A stretch of DNA of 64,000 nt, taken from assembly GCA_013397455.1 (NCBI GenBank), contig VYZB01000241.1, positions 1 through 64,000 of the forward strand, read 5' to 3'. The translations under genes were made by a program, and so were the position numbers. The DNA comes from Crotophaga sulcirostris. Taxonomy: Eukaryota > Chordata > Aves > Cuculiformes > Crotophagidae. Positions 23,131-36,655 of this stretch are shown piece by piece (the stretch's first letter is position 1; each line of letters starts with the position of its first letter). A model generated the notes under the pieces. It was not told where the DNA came from and searched no databases. It saw nothing but the letters and a program-made list of their open reading frames with translations.

Positions 23131-23703
23131 TGGAAGTTTGTGACAAGTCGCGACTTTAGGAGTTTGCACTGGGACCTGTCCATTTTAACATCTTTATTTA
23201 GGACCTGGAAGAGGTGGAAAAAGTGCATTTTTTAACATATTCAGATGACTTCAAGCTGTGGTGATCAGCTGGTGTGTTTGAAAGTAAATCTGCCACCCCA
23301 GAGAGGCTGGAAAAATGGGCAAACAGTTTCTCATGAAATTCAACAAGTACAAATGATAAGCCCTTGTTGGGTTCCTGTAGGCAAAGAAGACTGCCAGCAC
23401 CTGAAAGAGGTCTTCAAGGAGACAGAGGAGGTATCATCACAGTGGTGCAGGGCAGGAGGGTGCAAAACAGTGGGTGCAGAAGAGGTTCAGGCTGAAGATA
23501 AGGAGAAAGTGTTTGCTTGTAAGGACAGTGAGGTAATGGAGCAGGTTGCCCTGAGAGACTGTGTCACCTCTATCCATGTTGGATTTCAAGCCTCAAGTAC
23601 ACTAAGATGAGAGCAGCCCAAAGCTGGCCCTGTTTTGGGCAGCGGTTTGGACTAGGGACCTCCTGAGGACCCTCCCATCCTGAATTATCCTCTGATATGT
23701 TAA
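23131..23703 (+). mobile_element. CR1 LINE fragment, palm motif C to 3' end, internally deleted
   Basis: Starts in the conserved block before motif C (GTGACAAGT..., then the GPVHFNIFI reading) and has YSDD at 23238-23249 where the family has the F/YADD catalytic box. LEKWANSFS follows. It then skips most of the C-terminal domain and continues with the 3' region (GGTTGCCCTGAGAGACTG, TCCATGTTGGATTTCAAG) to a degraded tail near 23703 (ACCTCCTGAGGACCCTCCC, TGAATTATCC). About 60 bases at its start repeat the end of the 21716-22212 piece, so the two are not simply halves of one copy split by an insertion. Confidence 0.85.
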
Positions 23704-24497
23704 TTATAAGTGCAGTAATACATACGAGAGAAGGGGGTATATTTTTCTATGCTTACAGTTTTATATACTTCGTATAGGGTTTGCATCTTTTTCACATTCA
23801 TATGGGGAAAAGTCATTTTAATTCAAAGCAAAATATTAGAAGTCAATATTTTGGCTACCAGATGGTATAATTTTTTTTTCACATTATTATTACTGTTCAC
23901 TATATTTACTTACTTGTCTTTCAGACTTTCGCAATGAAAACCATTTGTTGAAAGATTTTCTGGAAGCATTTATTATATTCATTAAGCTTCAGAAAATAAA
24001 ACTCCCTTAACTGCAACAGCAAGAAAATCCGAAACGCAGTGACTTTGGTGTTGATTTGTGGATATTACAGCTTTTCTGAAGAGAACAGATTTTTTTGCAT
24101 TATGTCATTTCCCACCAAACACAGCGTGTTCCTTCATTACAAATAGACTTATTGGGCTGTGCTGAAAATATTCCCAATATAAGTCAAAATTAGATCCAAA
24201 TAAGATCTCTTGAGTGTAGTAAGAATTGAAATGAAGGCCCCCAGCTATGAGTAATATGTATAACAATATCCTGACAATAATATTCACCCTAGAAAGTGCT
24301 AAGAATTTCACATTCTCTGTTTTAAATTAGTTTCCACCCCTCTTATCATCCAACTAATTCTTCCTTTTCTATTATCACATTCCATCTATTAGTTTCCTTA
24401 AATATGATTTTAATTGTATGTGAGCTGTTTCTGATATCTTGTCAGCAGCACATATGCCACTCTTTTATTTCAGAAAGTTTCTTCTCTGTCACCTCTT
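23704..24497. other. No gene seen
   Basis: AT-rich DNA; nothing recognised. Confidence 0.6.
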
Positions 24498-24917
24498 CAC
24501 AGAATCACAAATAATCACACAGAACCACAGAATGGCAGGGCTTGTAAGGGACCTGTGGAGATCATCTAGTCCAACATCCCTGCTAAAGCAGGTTCACCTA
24601 CAGCAAGTTGCGCAGGAACTTCTCCAAACAGATTTTGAATATCTCCAGAGAAGGAGATTCCACAACCTCTCTGGGCAGCCTGTTCCAGTGCTCTCTTACC
24701 TTCACAATAAAAAAGTTTTTCCTCATGTTCAGGTGGAACTTTCTGTGCTCCAGTTTGTGCCTGTTTCCCCTTGTCCTGTCACTGGGCACCTTTGAAAAGT
24801 CTGGCCCCATCCTCTTGACACCCATCCCTTAGACTGGGATTCATAAGATCCTCTCTCAGTCTTCTCTTCTCCAGGCTAAACAGAAACAGTCCTCAGTCTT
24901 TCCTCATGAAATATGCT
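24498..24917 (-). mobile_element. CR1 LINE 3' portion
   Basis: Antisense CR1 with tail CACAGAATCACAAATAATC, then CCACAGAATGGCAGGGCTTG, GATCATCTAGTCCAACATCC, and the ORF2 C-terminal complement up to TTCTCCAGGCTAAACAG. Moderately diverged, 5'-truncated at about 24917. Confidence 0.93.
24598..24825 (-). pseudogene. CR1 ORF2 C-terminal remnant, open for 75 codons
   Basis: The frame reads KFHLNMRKNFFIVKVREHWN, RLPREVVESPSLEIF and ends FLRNLL with its natural stop at 24600-24598. That is the C-terminal tail of CR1 ORF2. The reading frame is undamaged over this short stretch, but no catalytic domain is present. It serves as a good internal reference for the related C-terminus at 2-76. Confidence 0.85.
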
Positions 24918-27900
24918 TCAGAATTATCTATTTCAGTCTTCTGTTATTGTAGGAATTCAAAGTCCCCTTATGATCACCTATTACAATTACTTACTTTTTC
25001 CAGTCACTTGATCCCAATAAGAAACAAAATACTTTGTTTGACTTTTCATTATGTATTACAGAGTTTCAATTTACAGATTTCAGTCTACTCATCAAAATAA
25101 TTCTTTTCCTCTTTAATAGTAGTTTATTTCTATAAAAGTCACCCTTTCTCAGTAGCTGCTATCAAAACAACATCAGTATATTTACTTTTGGGGGAGCAGG
25201 GTATTTGGGGTTTTTTTAGAACTATTGCATCTAAGGTGCTTGTCCATAAAACTCTTGGATGTTTTTTAAATTGCTTCCGAGAAATGGTATTACCAGTCCA
25301 ATGATCTTGTATTAATTTATACATCTAAGTAAATGTAATGAATGTGAGACCTTCATTATATAAATACATGCAGTTCTTCATGGAATCAGTCTGTGTTTGG
25401 CAGTACATAATCTTCTTGGTGCCAATCTTAATCAATGACTGAAGCACATATATTTGTAATAATTTACTATAACTTTGATTTGGGGATTTGCTCAGAAGTT
25501 TCCAGATTTCATTTTCAGTAATGCAATTTATTTATGGACTTTGCATAGTGGGAGACAGAATGTTAAGGGTAATAACCCATAAAGGTAACAAATCTATTTG
25601 ACTATGAAGAAATTAGCATTGATCTGCTGAGCAGAATTTTGGTTTAGCTGTACCCATTAATTCTTGAATTCCTTGGAAATATTCTCAAAGGATTTTGTCA
25701 TTTTAGCATTCTTGCCTAACAGTTAATATTGTACATTGAATGACTTGCTGGAACTTTTGTTTTCTCTTTTCAGTAGCTTTTTAGTTTCTGTTCCGGTTTT
25801 GCCTTCATTCTGATATATTCTCTTCTGTCCCCCACTACAAACCAGGGAAGCATAAATACAGGAAAACAAGTTCACCTGTCCACCTTCATTTACCCAGTAT
25901 CTCACCAGTATGTTTCAAAAGAACAATCTGAAAGACTCAGTATATAATTCTGCTATGCTAATGGGGTTAAAATATTTTTTTGTACTTCATGTGAAAAAAC
26001 ACCTAATCACACAAAACTACTTAAGAGAATTGTTTAAGACTAAAATACTTCAGGAAATTAAAAGTTTTCACTCTGGTTGGTTAGTTAGCCTTTAGGTGTT
26101 CCAAGAAATATGAATCAATCCTGCTGTCTTTCTTTGCTGTGTTTGTGTGTTCTTGCTTACAAAACTGTTCTTATTGGCTTCTAAACTTCAAAGTTAAAGA
26201 AAGTTCAAATTTGGTTGAAGACTATACAATAAGCATATATGATAACAAAGTAATATGTATTTTCAATGTAACAAATATTATTTTGGCTGGAATGTCATGA
26301 GAAAAATGGAAAGTCAAGCATTGCTCACAGTTCAGAATCCTTTCATTGTTGCCTTCAGATGCATATAAACCTGTGGAGAGACTACTAACATATATTACCA
26401 CTCACATTTTTCAGTCTTAATGCATTTAAATGTGTCATACCCATTTACAACCCAATGTATACAAATAAACTACAAAATATGCTGACACAATGGTGAGGTA
26501 CATCTACAAACTTAGTGGCACAAAATACTAACATACAAATATAAAATAAGAACTTGAAAAAGCAGGTGCCAATTTAAAGTGAGTAAACTTTAGTTACCTG
26601 CTTGGTACTTTAAGTTGTACTTTAAGTTGTAAGGCTACTTTTAGAATATATCCACTATAGAGATGACGATCCTTTTAGTGTGGCAGTTCTGCATCACCTT
26701 CAAGAGGGATTTCCTTTAGGAATGCAAATCAGATGCTTAAAATTACATTCTGTGAATAACTTCTCAAAAGGGTTGTGCATGCCAGAAATACCTCTTTTGT
26801 ACCAGTACATTGGCTTTGCAGCCTCATAAAAACATATCAATAGAATAACATTTGAACACCGCTGAATATCTGAATCAATAAAGAAAAGTATTTTGAAAAC
26901 CTTAATTTAAGAGAGTTGCTTTCGCTTATTTTCCTAGTGTAACTTTTTTTTCTCCTGTCAATATTAGAGTAGATGGAATCCTCTAATCTTGTTTCCTCAC
27001 AGCTCTCAAGAACTGCAATTTTTCATTTTCGACGGTCAAGAAAACCTATTTCTTACTATATTGCCTTTTCTGTGCTGAGAATGGCCTTTTGATAGAAGCA
27101 GTATTTAGAGAACAGTAATATATCTTTTAGATACAGCTGTTACTTTTAGCAACTGAAAGCCAGTCTGGGCTACATCATGTAATTTTTTCCTTCAGAGATT
27201 TTTTTATTGGTGATGTACTTATCCTAATATTTTCTGGCACTGTTAGGTGTGGAAGAGTCGCAGAGTAGGCAGTGGAGGTTATTCCAAGGGTATTCACAGT
27301 AGTGAAGGCACACCAAGATGAGAGGGGAAGCAGAGCCTGAGCACAACCACAGAGGTCTGCAGCAGGAGTGTACGAGGGAACAAGATGGGCTGTTCCATAA
27401 AAGCAAGAAGGAGGCAGGATCCTGGGAAGCTATGAAAGTGAACCAGTCTTCTCTTTCCAACTAGAATCACAGCAATGGGAACAAACCATAGTCCAACAGT
27501 GGTAACGTATACAACTCTCTATGCTTAAATGCACCCAGAATGGGGGCTGTTGAACTAGGTGGGACTTGGTTTGAGCAGCTGCAGATAAAACTTAGGTAGC
27601 TGCTTGCTTTTATGTTTGTTAGATATTACTGACCTTATAGACACAACTGAAGGTACCTGTTCCTGAACTATTGCGCCTTATTTTGTTACATGATACAGTC
27701 TGAGATACATGATGCGCCCTAGAACGCCTGATATAGAGCTTTGGGAAAAGGAGAAATTCACTACTAAAGATGAACTAATACCTGCATTACGTGGGACTTA
27801 GTTGCTAGAGTGCCTGTTTTACAAATCTCAAATAAGCATAAGCAGAAGTTATAATTTCCCAGATTATGCAAAGAAGTCATATTTAGGTGTGTAAAGGATT

Positions 27901-30799
27901 ATCTGAAATATAAGTGTCTTAAAGGGTTTAGATCTAAAGACTAAGGCTGCTCCCAAAACTTAATGATATGTACTGAGGGTCGTGCTTCACAATGACAGTT
28001 AATATTGTGCTTGATTTTTTCAGTAAATAAAATCAAGAAATTCCTGAAAAATTTCATGTTTTCTCCAGTGTTTAGTTACTGAAAGCCTGATAATTTTTCA
28101 AAAGAAATATTTGCTGAAAAACGACCATTCCTGTTCATTTCCCTATAATACTTATTCCTATATGGCAAAATCACATAGTTGATTCTTCATTTCTGTTCCA
28201 TTAATCCTGTTATTCTCTGAGACTGCCAGCTGGATTTAGTTAATTAATTAAATAATAAGTGTACTAAATATTCAGTTTCAGGGAAAATACCCCAACCAAA
28301 AATATTTTTGAATGTATTAAATGTTCTGAAATTTGGGCTTTTTTGAAAAATTATGTATAGAATAATTTAAAAAACAACATCAACAACAAAAAAAGTCCAT
28401 ATGCATTCTTCTCAGTTTGGTATATAAGCTACTCCCAGTTACACAGAATCTCATATTTAATAGAAGTTGTCAGTTTAAAATACTGACCTTTTGACAATGA
28501 TTTTAAAATTCATAAATGTTGGCAAAAATTGACCGATTTGCTCACTTTCATGTTAAATAGTATCTTCCAAAAGCACTTGTATCCTTTGATTTAACTACAG
28601 AGGAATCATCTTTTAAACTGTCTCAAAGTGATTTATTTCATTTTTCTTGGCTAAGGAATATCTTTCTTACAGTTCTTAATGCATCCTACAAGATCTCCTA
28701 AGGAATAACAGTTTCAAGAAACATATAAAACCCCTTAGGAACATACTAAGATTAAAGGATCTTGTCTGTGACCTTAAAAAAAGGTTGTTGTTTCCATAAA
28801 TAAAAATATGCTGAGACTTCAAGAAAATGAGTAATATAGAAAATAATGTGTGCTACAGCTCTGAACGATTTACCATCCTACTTTAAAAGTTAAACATTGG
28901 CACTTGTGGTCAAAAAGAGCTTTTGATCCCAGCTTCCTGCACAAATTAGAGAATGCAGATCTGAAGAGTTTTATCATAGAAAAGAAGTAGAGCAGAATGT
29001 ACATCAGTACTTTAAAAGTCAGAAATTACCTGAGGCAACCAGAAAAAGAAGACAAGGGAATGGTTAACTTGGTAAGTCTGCTTCGTTGTAGATAATGTTT
29101 GGCAGGCTTTTACATTCCCTGGTTTTGTGCTTTCTCATGTAAGATGTGATTATAGAACTCCTCTATGGTTTTAGTCCTCAGGAAAAAGCAACAACTCATT
29201 GGGTTATATACCAGCTGTGATTTTAATTGCTTTCCTTGGACTCTACCAGGCAATGTCTGATTGATTGAGAAGAAAACATCCTCCAGATGAAGAAATTACT
29301 AATCATAGAAGAAACTGAAACTCTGATAATGCCTCAAATATCGCAAGAAAAAAAACCATCAAAGTGTAAAGATAAATACCACCTCAAAAAACTACCCTCC
29401 AGACTGTTATTGGAAGTGGGTGGATGAGCAAGAATTCTGTCAGAATGCTATTTTCAGAGAAGTATAATTATAAAGTGATTTCCTCTGCTCCTAAGATACC
29501 ATCTGGGCAAACTTTTCAATCTGGAAAAGTAGTTCAAAGGATCTCTTCAATACAGTACAAAACTTCAAGTTGAAGGACCAGGAACAACTAAGCTAGTTCC
29601 AAATAAGAAAACAAGTTTATCATTGGTAGGGATATTTAGGCAATCAGAGAGGGTTAAATACCTTTGTTGAAACTAGGTGGAGCCTTGGTCACAACTGAAT
29701 TCCATGAGAGCTTTGCCTTTCAATGCACTGAGGATTTCTCTCCTTAGTTTGATTCCTTGTTAACAGACTACAGGAAGTGATCAAAGGACAGTGCCAACGT
29801 ATTGGTTAGTGGATTCAAGGAAATCTGTGAAGGATATAAGGCTCCAGCCACTTGAGGGAGTTTCCTGCTTTAGCAATTTCTACAGGTTTATTAGACTGGA
29901 AAGTGATACTTCTGTTGAGATTGAATCCCTGTTAAAGCACCTTCTAACTAAAACATCCCAGTTTCAGTAGCCTAACAACCAAAATGGAATCAGTATGGCT
30001 AGTTGAATGAGAAATGACTGAGGGACTTCCAAAAACTATGTTCTTCCTTTTTATACATCTATACAGCTCAAGTGTCATACTATGTTTGCAGTGTGATCGA
30101 TACTGCTTGTAACATCAAAAGTCTGATAGATCGAATGAAATAAATCAGTGCAGCCTACTGCACTTTAAAAAAATATCGATACATATTTATTTTCTTGTGC
30201 TAGATAAATTATCAATTTCATACAAGTGATGCTGGAGAAAAAAATATAGAATGTTTTGTACTTATTCATCAATATTCATTTACTAAGTCACCTAATGTAC
30301 CCTGATGGCCGTTTGGAAATAATATATTCTTTCTATGACATTTTTCATTTTTTAGTGGTTTCAGTTGGCAGGAATCGTTTCTACTTATACCACTTATGAA
30401 TAACAAAACCCAAACCCAAAGCCCTTTATTAGAAACATATAAATATGAGTAGTCTAGTTCTATAGATAACCCATTCATTAAAACATGAAATAGTTCTTAA
30501 TTGTATTTCTTCTTTGCATTTCAGGTATTGGAACTGCTTCAATTATTTGTTGGCTCTTTGATGGCAAGATTGTTTTATAGTGTGATCTCTTATTAGCTGC
30601 AGCTTTCTAACAGGCACATAAATTAGTGTGCTATCATACACTTTTAACAATGGTCCAGTACTGCAACATATGATTGCATATGGTTTTGCCTCACAATTTA
30701 TACTTTTGATTCAATGGAATTTACAATTAGGTAGACACGTTTCACATAAAAAACCACATCTGAACAAATGTGGGTTTATCATCAAAAGTAGATCAAACC
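24918..30799. other. No gene seen; GC-richer island at 27240-27465
   Basis: Nearly 6 kb without a recognisable gene or repeat family. A two-copy tandem of TACTTTAAGTTG is at 26606-26629. The block 27240-27465 is G/A-rich on the plus strand and compositionally distinct, with a 78-codon minus frame of no known homology. A TATAAGG box lies at 29840-29846 in ordinary sequence. Confidence 0.55.
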
Positions 30800-30935
30800 A
30801 TCCACAGGTACGTCGAGTTGAGTTTTGAAAATCTCCAATATGGAGAGTTCACAACTGCTCTAGGAAACTTGATCTCGTATTGCACTTCTCACCTAGCAAT
30901 TTTTTTTTTTTCTAATCTGAACTTCCTGAATGACC
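30800..30935 (-). mobile_element. CR1 LINE fragment, strongly degraded
   Basis: GAGTTTTGAAAATCTCCAAT, ATGGAGAGTTCACAACTGC and CTAATCTGAACTTCCTG follow the order of antisense CR1 ORF2 C-terminal sequence, with a T-run expanded at 30900-30911. Tail and 5' part are not recognisable. Confidence 0.65.
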
Positions 30936-31558
30936 TATATGGTCATTATGCTTCCTTTTACTGTCTACCATCAATGAAATGAGTTGTCTTTATTTTTTTT
31001 CATAGTACCACCTCAAACACACACACCTCCTACACTTTATAGGTCAAAAAAAGTCCTGCTCCCCCAAAGACTCCTATTAGGTTTTGTCTCTCATGCTCCT
31101 CACCATTCTGGTAAGTCTCCACTGGGTAATTTCTGGTGCCTCAGTGTCCTTCTTGGGAAACTTGGTCTCACTTCTTTGTTTTACCAGAAAGAAAACATTT
31201 GTAGAAAGAAATATCCTTTGCTTGGTTGGCAATGTTTTGGGACCTCTTTCTAGGGAATCATGTTTTTCAGGCTGTAAATTTCGGGGGTTTTATTTTTTTG
31301 GTTCTTTGGTTGCTTTCTTGCCTTTTGCTTTCCAATTCCAGACATCCAAAGAAAAGGATAACACATAGTTAAACCTTTCAGGCATAGCCATTGTTTCAAT
31401 ACTGATTTTTGGTTGCAGTCTTCAGCTTTATTTCCATCTATTCAAACTAGGTGATAGCGTATGAGTTCAGAAGGAAAAAAACCTCTGAATTCATCAGGAA
31501 ATAAATTTTGTACAATTACATAAGATTAGTACCTCTGTAAGCTCTGTCACAACTAGCA
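30936..31558. other. No gene seen
   Basis: Pyrimidine-rich stretch with two overlapping frames of 89 and 94 codons on the plus strand (30984-31368), leucine/phenylalanine-rich as expected from T-rich DNA; no homology recognised. Confidence 0.5.
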
Positions 31559-31745
31559 AATCACAGAATCATGGGACAGTTGAGGCTGGAAGGCATCTCT
31601 GTGTGTCATGCAGCCAAGCCCTGTGCTCTAAGCATGTTCAGTCTCAGAGTTGTGTCTGGTCAGGTTTTGAATACCACCATGAATGGAGACTGCACAACTT
31701 CCCTGGACAGTCTGTTTCCGTGTTCAAACACGTTGCCAAGCATTG
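31559..31745 (-). mobile_element. CR1 LINE 3' fragment
   Basis: Tail complement AATCACAGAATCATGGGAC, then TTGAGGCTGGAAGGCATCTC, GTCAGGTTTTGAATACC and GAATGGAGACTGCACAACTTC: CR1 3' region read antisense. Both the untranslated region and the ORF2 end are substituted and carry small indels. Confidence 0.87.
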
Positions 31746-34700
31746 CTACCCATAACCTTGTTGCATTTTTTAAAAAAGTGACGAGCAGCTCAAGAGCAAT
31801 GTTGGAGCGTGAACTAGTTTGTTAAGGAATCAGATTTTCTTCCTCCTTTTTGTAGCTATTCCTCTCCTGGATATAGAACTATGCTTTGGCTACTGGGCTA
31901 TATCATGAGACTCAAATTACTTTATGTATGGCTTTATATCAAATAGATCCTGTCAGGAACTGACAGGATGAAAGAGATTGCAGGAAGTACAAATATTTCA
32001 TTTTCTTCTTTTTTTTTATTCATAATGGGCTGAAACTAAAATTCTTCCATCTCCTCTAATTCATTTAATCATGTATTGCATTGTGACATTTAAATATCTG
32101 AAATCTTAGTTCTTAATTTTGTTCTGGATACTTACATCCAATTACAAACTGTAGTAGGGAAGACTCAACTTAACTAGCAACGTAAAGTTACTAGATGCTG
32201 AATTAAAGAAATATGGAAATAATCCTATCTAGGTATTCAGAGGGAGGAAGAGGAAAATAAAAAAAGTAATAATAAGACAACAGAATCTAATATTACATAG
32301 AAATCTATGTATTTCAGAGGTATAGAATATTTAACTGGCACTTAGATATGAAAAAAATTACATGTATAATTACTTATATACAAGGTAGAAAACAAAAAAA
32401 CCTGTACATTTTATGTATATACATAGTGTATTACATGCATATATAACTATAACTAATTAATTGCACTTATACGCAAATATATAAACTTCACTTTACATAA
32501 ATAAAACCTAATGTTCTCCATAAGTGTAATTTCTTAACTCTTCAGAAAAAATTCTGATACTAATTCCATTTAAGTGTTCTTTATTCATATCAGCAGTCTC
32601 TCTGATACCACAGGAATTGTTCTGCAGTTAAGTATATGAGACAAGACCATGGTCTTATAGTTAACTCTTTCTAAATAATTTATTATTTGGATTTACTAAT
32701 ATATCAGTTTGTCAACTGCTAGGAATGAAACTGAAGCAAATATGACTCGCTTCAACTGACTTTAGGAAGAAGACTGCTTTCGTCGTTGGTATTGCAGAAA
32801 ACAGAGAGAAGAAAAGCATGTGATTTTAGAGTTTTTTAAAGTGCTTGAGCACCTCCTAAACTGAAGATAAATTGAAAGATAAGCAGCTATACATTTGAAA
32901 AATGAAGTGAGAGTGCTGTAGGATGTTGAAGAGATGCATTGGAACAGATGTTTCCAGTTCAGCTCTGAGCTTGGTGGTTTTCCCCCCTCCCTCTGTTTTA
33001 ATGCAACAACTTGGTTCATTGAGTTTCCTTTCAGAATTAAGAAGTGAAGGACAGAATATTTTTACAGTTGTAAATGACTGGCACAATTTTTTATATATTA
33101 ACAGCATCAATCAATCATTACATTTAGTGTGAAATGTACACATAAGTTGGTTTTAATACATGCTACATCTAATTGTTTAAACCTCTTATTTTAATAATTC
33201 TGCTGTATATCGCTGCTCAGTTTATGGTGGTCCTGGCCTTGACTGTGTTAGAACATAATAGGAGTTTCTTTGAATTACGCTTCATCTGTGGGAAGATGAA
33301 AGCACTGCCAAAGATTGACATGAAACAAGGAAAGGAGTCTCTTTGTTTGCCTGTTATTCTGGCAACAAGGAAGATATGAGCTAGAATGCCTTCTTTTACA
33401 GTGTCTGGATGATTGCCCTACTGTGAGGCAAACTGCCTCCTGTGAGATGAAGTACTAAAACAGCGTTATATTGGGCTGAATCTTCCTGAAAACATCTGTA
33501 TTTTAAAGTATTTGTCTCAGGCAGCTTAAGTTCTATTTAGACGTGCTGCAAGTGACAGTGACACACAAAAAATGAAATCAATAGGTACCTTATTTGTGGC
33601 AGAGAGTTAGTTGCTTTAGCATCGACAGATAGAGCAATTTCGTGAGATCTAGCGTATCTCCCCTAGTCTCCAGCTGCTCCTTCAGAACTGTGTAAATCAC
33701 CTCTTCACCTTGTGTCACAGCTGTCAGCCCTCTGTCAGTGTCTCACAGACTCCAGGTGATGAGAAATATTTCTTAGTGATGATGGTTAGATCATTGGCTC
33801 CTGCTCTCCCAAATCTTAGGTGTAAAGGTGGGATACAGACAGTCCTTTGTGCACGATCTTTTCATCAACAGGGCAGATTTTTTCTGAAGCTCTCCTCATG
33901 CACAGACAGGAATCTTTCTGACATTGCAGTTTGTACACTATGTATTCATGACATCTGTGCAAAACAATTTTTTTCGGAATACATATAAGCAACATAGGCG
34001 TTGCAACACTTGCAACTCTGAATTTGTCAGCGCTAAGGATGAAGGGGAGGCCTGAGACAATATTTGGGAGAGCCTAGCTGTCACTGCCTTTCTTAGCAAG
34101 AGGATAAAAAAGGCATAAGCAGTGTTTCCCAGCAACTGCTACTTGCCCTGTGGTGTAAAATAAGGAAACCTAAAAATCACCCCCATAGGATGCTAAAATC
34201 ATGAATAACTAATTGTTTTTGGTTTAAGTAGAGCCAATCCAGGATCAGAAAAATAAGGTGGCGACAAAATATCAGAAATCTACTAAGAGTAATATATTTG
34301 TTCATGTATTTTATTTGAGAGAAATTAATTTTAGCTCCTAGTGATAAATGATTTCTTATCGTTACTGTATCTAAACCAAACTGTCTATGACTTGTTATTC
34401 CAGGTCAGGCTCAGTACAAAAGGTGTTCTTCATGGAATGGTTAAAAGAGACAATTTTAAAATGAAAGACACCTCTGACTGGAGAATTGCTTTTAAACAAT
34501 GTACCATATTCTAATAAAAGTGCCATCTTCTGACACTGAAAGAAGCAAGGGTGCCAATATTTAGAGTTGACCTGCACAACTCTGCTTCAGACTTCCACTT
34601 TCACATTTTCTCCAAGTTCTGCTATGTGAAATGTTACGGTACTGAGAAGATTTATTTTCATTTTTTGTCTCAGTCACTTATCACTGACTAGATGTCTATG

Positions 34701-36558
34701 AGAACATGTCAGGTGCTAAAGGCAGGCTGTCATTTGTCTTACTGCCACCTACCACCCTTTTATCCTACTACTGATAGACTCCTTTCATTCCCATACACCC
34801 AAGGATTTAAAGTGGACAGTGGGAGTGATGTTAGAAGAGTGTAAAATTAGTGCTCTGTAGCAAAGGAGAAAAATGAGTGTATTTGAAAAGTTGTAAAATA
34901 ATGTTAAATTGAAGCAGACTGAAGACATAAAACATTGTAATATGCAGCTCACTGTTCCATCATGTCCAGTGCATCCCATAACATCATGACGGAGTCATGA
35001 CTCATTGATGGCAATGCCTCACACCTACTGTTTTAGAAAGCTGTAAATGTTCCCAGTGATAAAAATGAAAAGTTTTGGGACAAGCTATTGAAATTATATT
35101 ACTTTGCATAGGAAAAGATTTCTTCCCTGACCCCAGGAAGTAATCATTGTATATTACAAAGCATGAGACCAGATTCTTATAGCTTCTGTTATTGCAAATG
35201 TTATTCATACTCATAAAATTATATAGACCTTTTTAAAATTTAGCTATCCAGTGAGTCAAGTGTTTGATAACAATAGTGATGCATTCCTTTTCCTGTTACA
35301 TGAAACAGAACAATTTTTTATTATTATTTTAGCTAAATATTTTCTTCCACTATAGATCCTATACAAGTAAAAATATAGATTAAATCCATGTGATTTGATG
35401 TCATAAAAGCTTGATATGAAAGATCATCCTTTTATCCTTTATAATCTTCAGCTACTACCCCATCAAATAAAGCTCTGCATTTTGAAGTCTTTGTTTGAAG
35501 CAGCATCACACCATTAGTTTGTTACTATACAGACCATCAAACAACACATGCATTTAGGTAAAATAGAATGCAATTAAGGGCACAAATTATCATTGTGCTC
35601 TATATGGGGGTCAAGCAGAATGTTGCAATCTAGTTACCCATTAATGTACACCAAATGCTTCTGTTGTTCTATCTTTAAGAACTTTTACTGTTTGAAAAGC
35701 AGTTAAGGTAGTCTTAATAGAATTTGCTTTTCATTTGCTTCTGTTTTGAGCAGATGATATGAAAGATCAATGCTGGCTTTTAGTGATTTATTTTATAAGA
35801 ACATTATGGAACTTAGAAGGAAAACAAAATATAATCAGGAAATCCATGATATAAACATTTGATGACCTCAGATAAGTGCATAAAACCCAAACATGTTCAG
35901 CTTTTACAGAAGCTTATGCAAGGATTTTGATGGTCATCAGTGCAATTTTTTTTCAAGTTAAGACTAACCATTTCCATTAAGCTTAAGGTTTTCCAGATAA
36001 GTTAGACTACCAGTCTGTAACTATGTGACACTTTTACCTTATTTTATTTTTGTAAATGGGAAATTAATTTCATAGCAAATTGATTATTTTTTTGAAGATA
36101 TGTCAGATTCTATGTTTACTCATTGCTTGAGAGCATCTGTTTGACATTAAAGGAACTTAAAAACCCAAAGTGGTCACAAAACTTATTTTTCAAGAGTAGA
36201 TTGGGAGAATCATTTATACTAGTTGGGTTTCTTTGGGTCACTTTTGTACAAGTGGTGCAATCAGCTTCCCTCAACATAACTTTAAATTATAAGTTGTTTT
36301 TTATATTTCCTCAGTTCTGTTATGCATTGCATTTTTTCTGTACTCTATGAAGCAGGCTGTAATGCAGTTATTGCAACCTCGGCTTGTTGCAGGACAGAAA
36401 GACAAAAATGTAGACTAATATTACCTTGTCCCAAATCCTTATTTTTTAAAGTCCTGGATTTCTATTTTAAGAGGTAAGACAGAATTTAACCAAATTTACT
36501 TGGGTTTTCTCAGAGCTGCTCTTTTGCAGGGAAAGAAGGGTTACAGTTAGAACAGCTA
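31746..36558. other. No gene seen; overlapping AP-1-like palindrome at 34993
   Basis: AT-rich DNA. TA-rich low complexity at 32340-32480. GAGTCATGACTC, a perfect 12-bp palindrome holding two overlapping AP-1/Maf-like half elements, at 34993-35004. A 68-codon frame at 33173-33379 has a hydrophobic start but no support as a gene. Confidence 0.5.
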
Positions 36559-36655
36559 TCATAGAATCATAGAATGGTTCAGGTTGCAAAGGACTTTAAA
36601 GATCATCTAGATCCAATTCCTCTGCCATGGGCAGGATCACCTTCCACTTGATCCG
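36559..36655 (-). mobile_element. CR1 LINE 3' tail, short copy
   Basis: ATCATAGAATCATAGAATGG (two octamer tail units), TTCAGGTTGCAAAGGAC and GATCATCTAGATCCAATTCC, then the GCCATGGGCAGG box; 5'-truncated after about 97 bases. Confidence 0.93.

Noticed and set aside
23245..23610. 121-codon plus-strand frame
   Set aside because: Runs through CR1 reverse transcriptase and 3' region out of the native frame.
24439..24795. 118-codon plus-strand frame
   Set aside because: Antisense shadow of the CR1 at 24498-24917.
33173..33379. 68-codon frame with a hydrophobic N-terminus, possible small secreted or membrane peptide
   Set aside because: Too short to support without conservation or transcript data.
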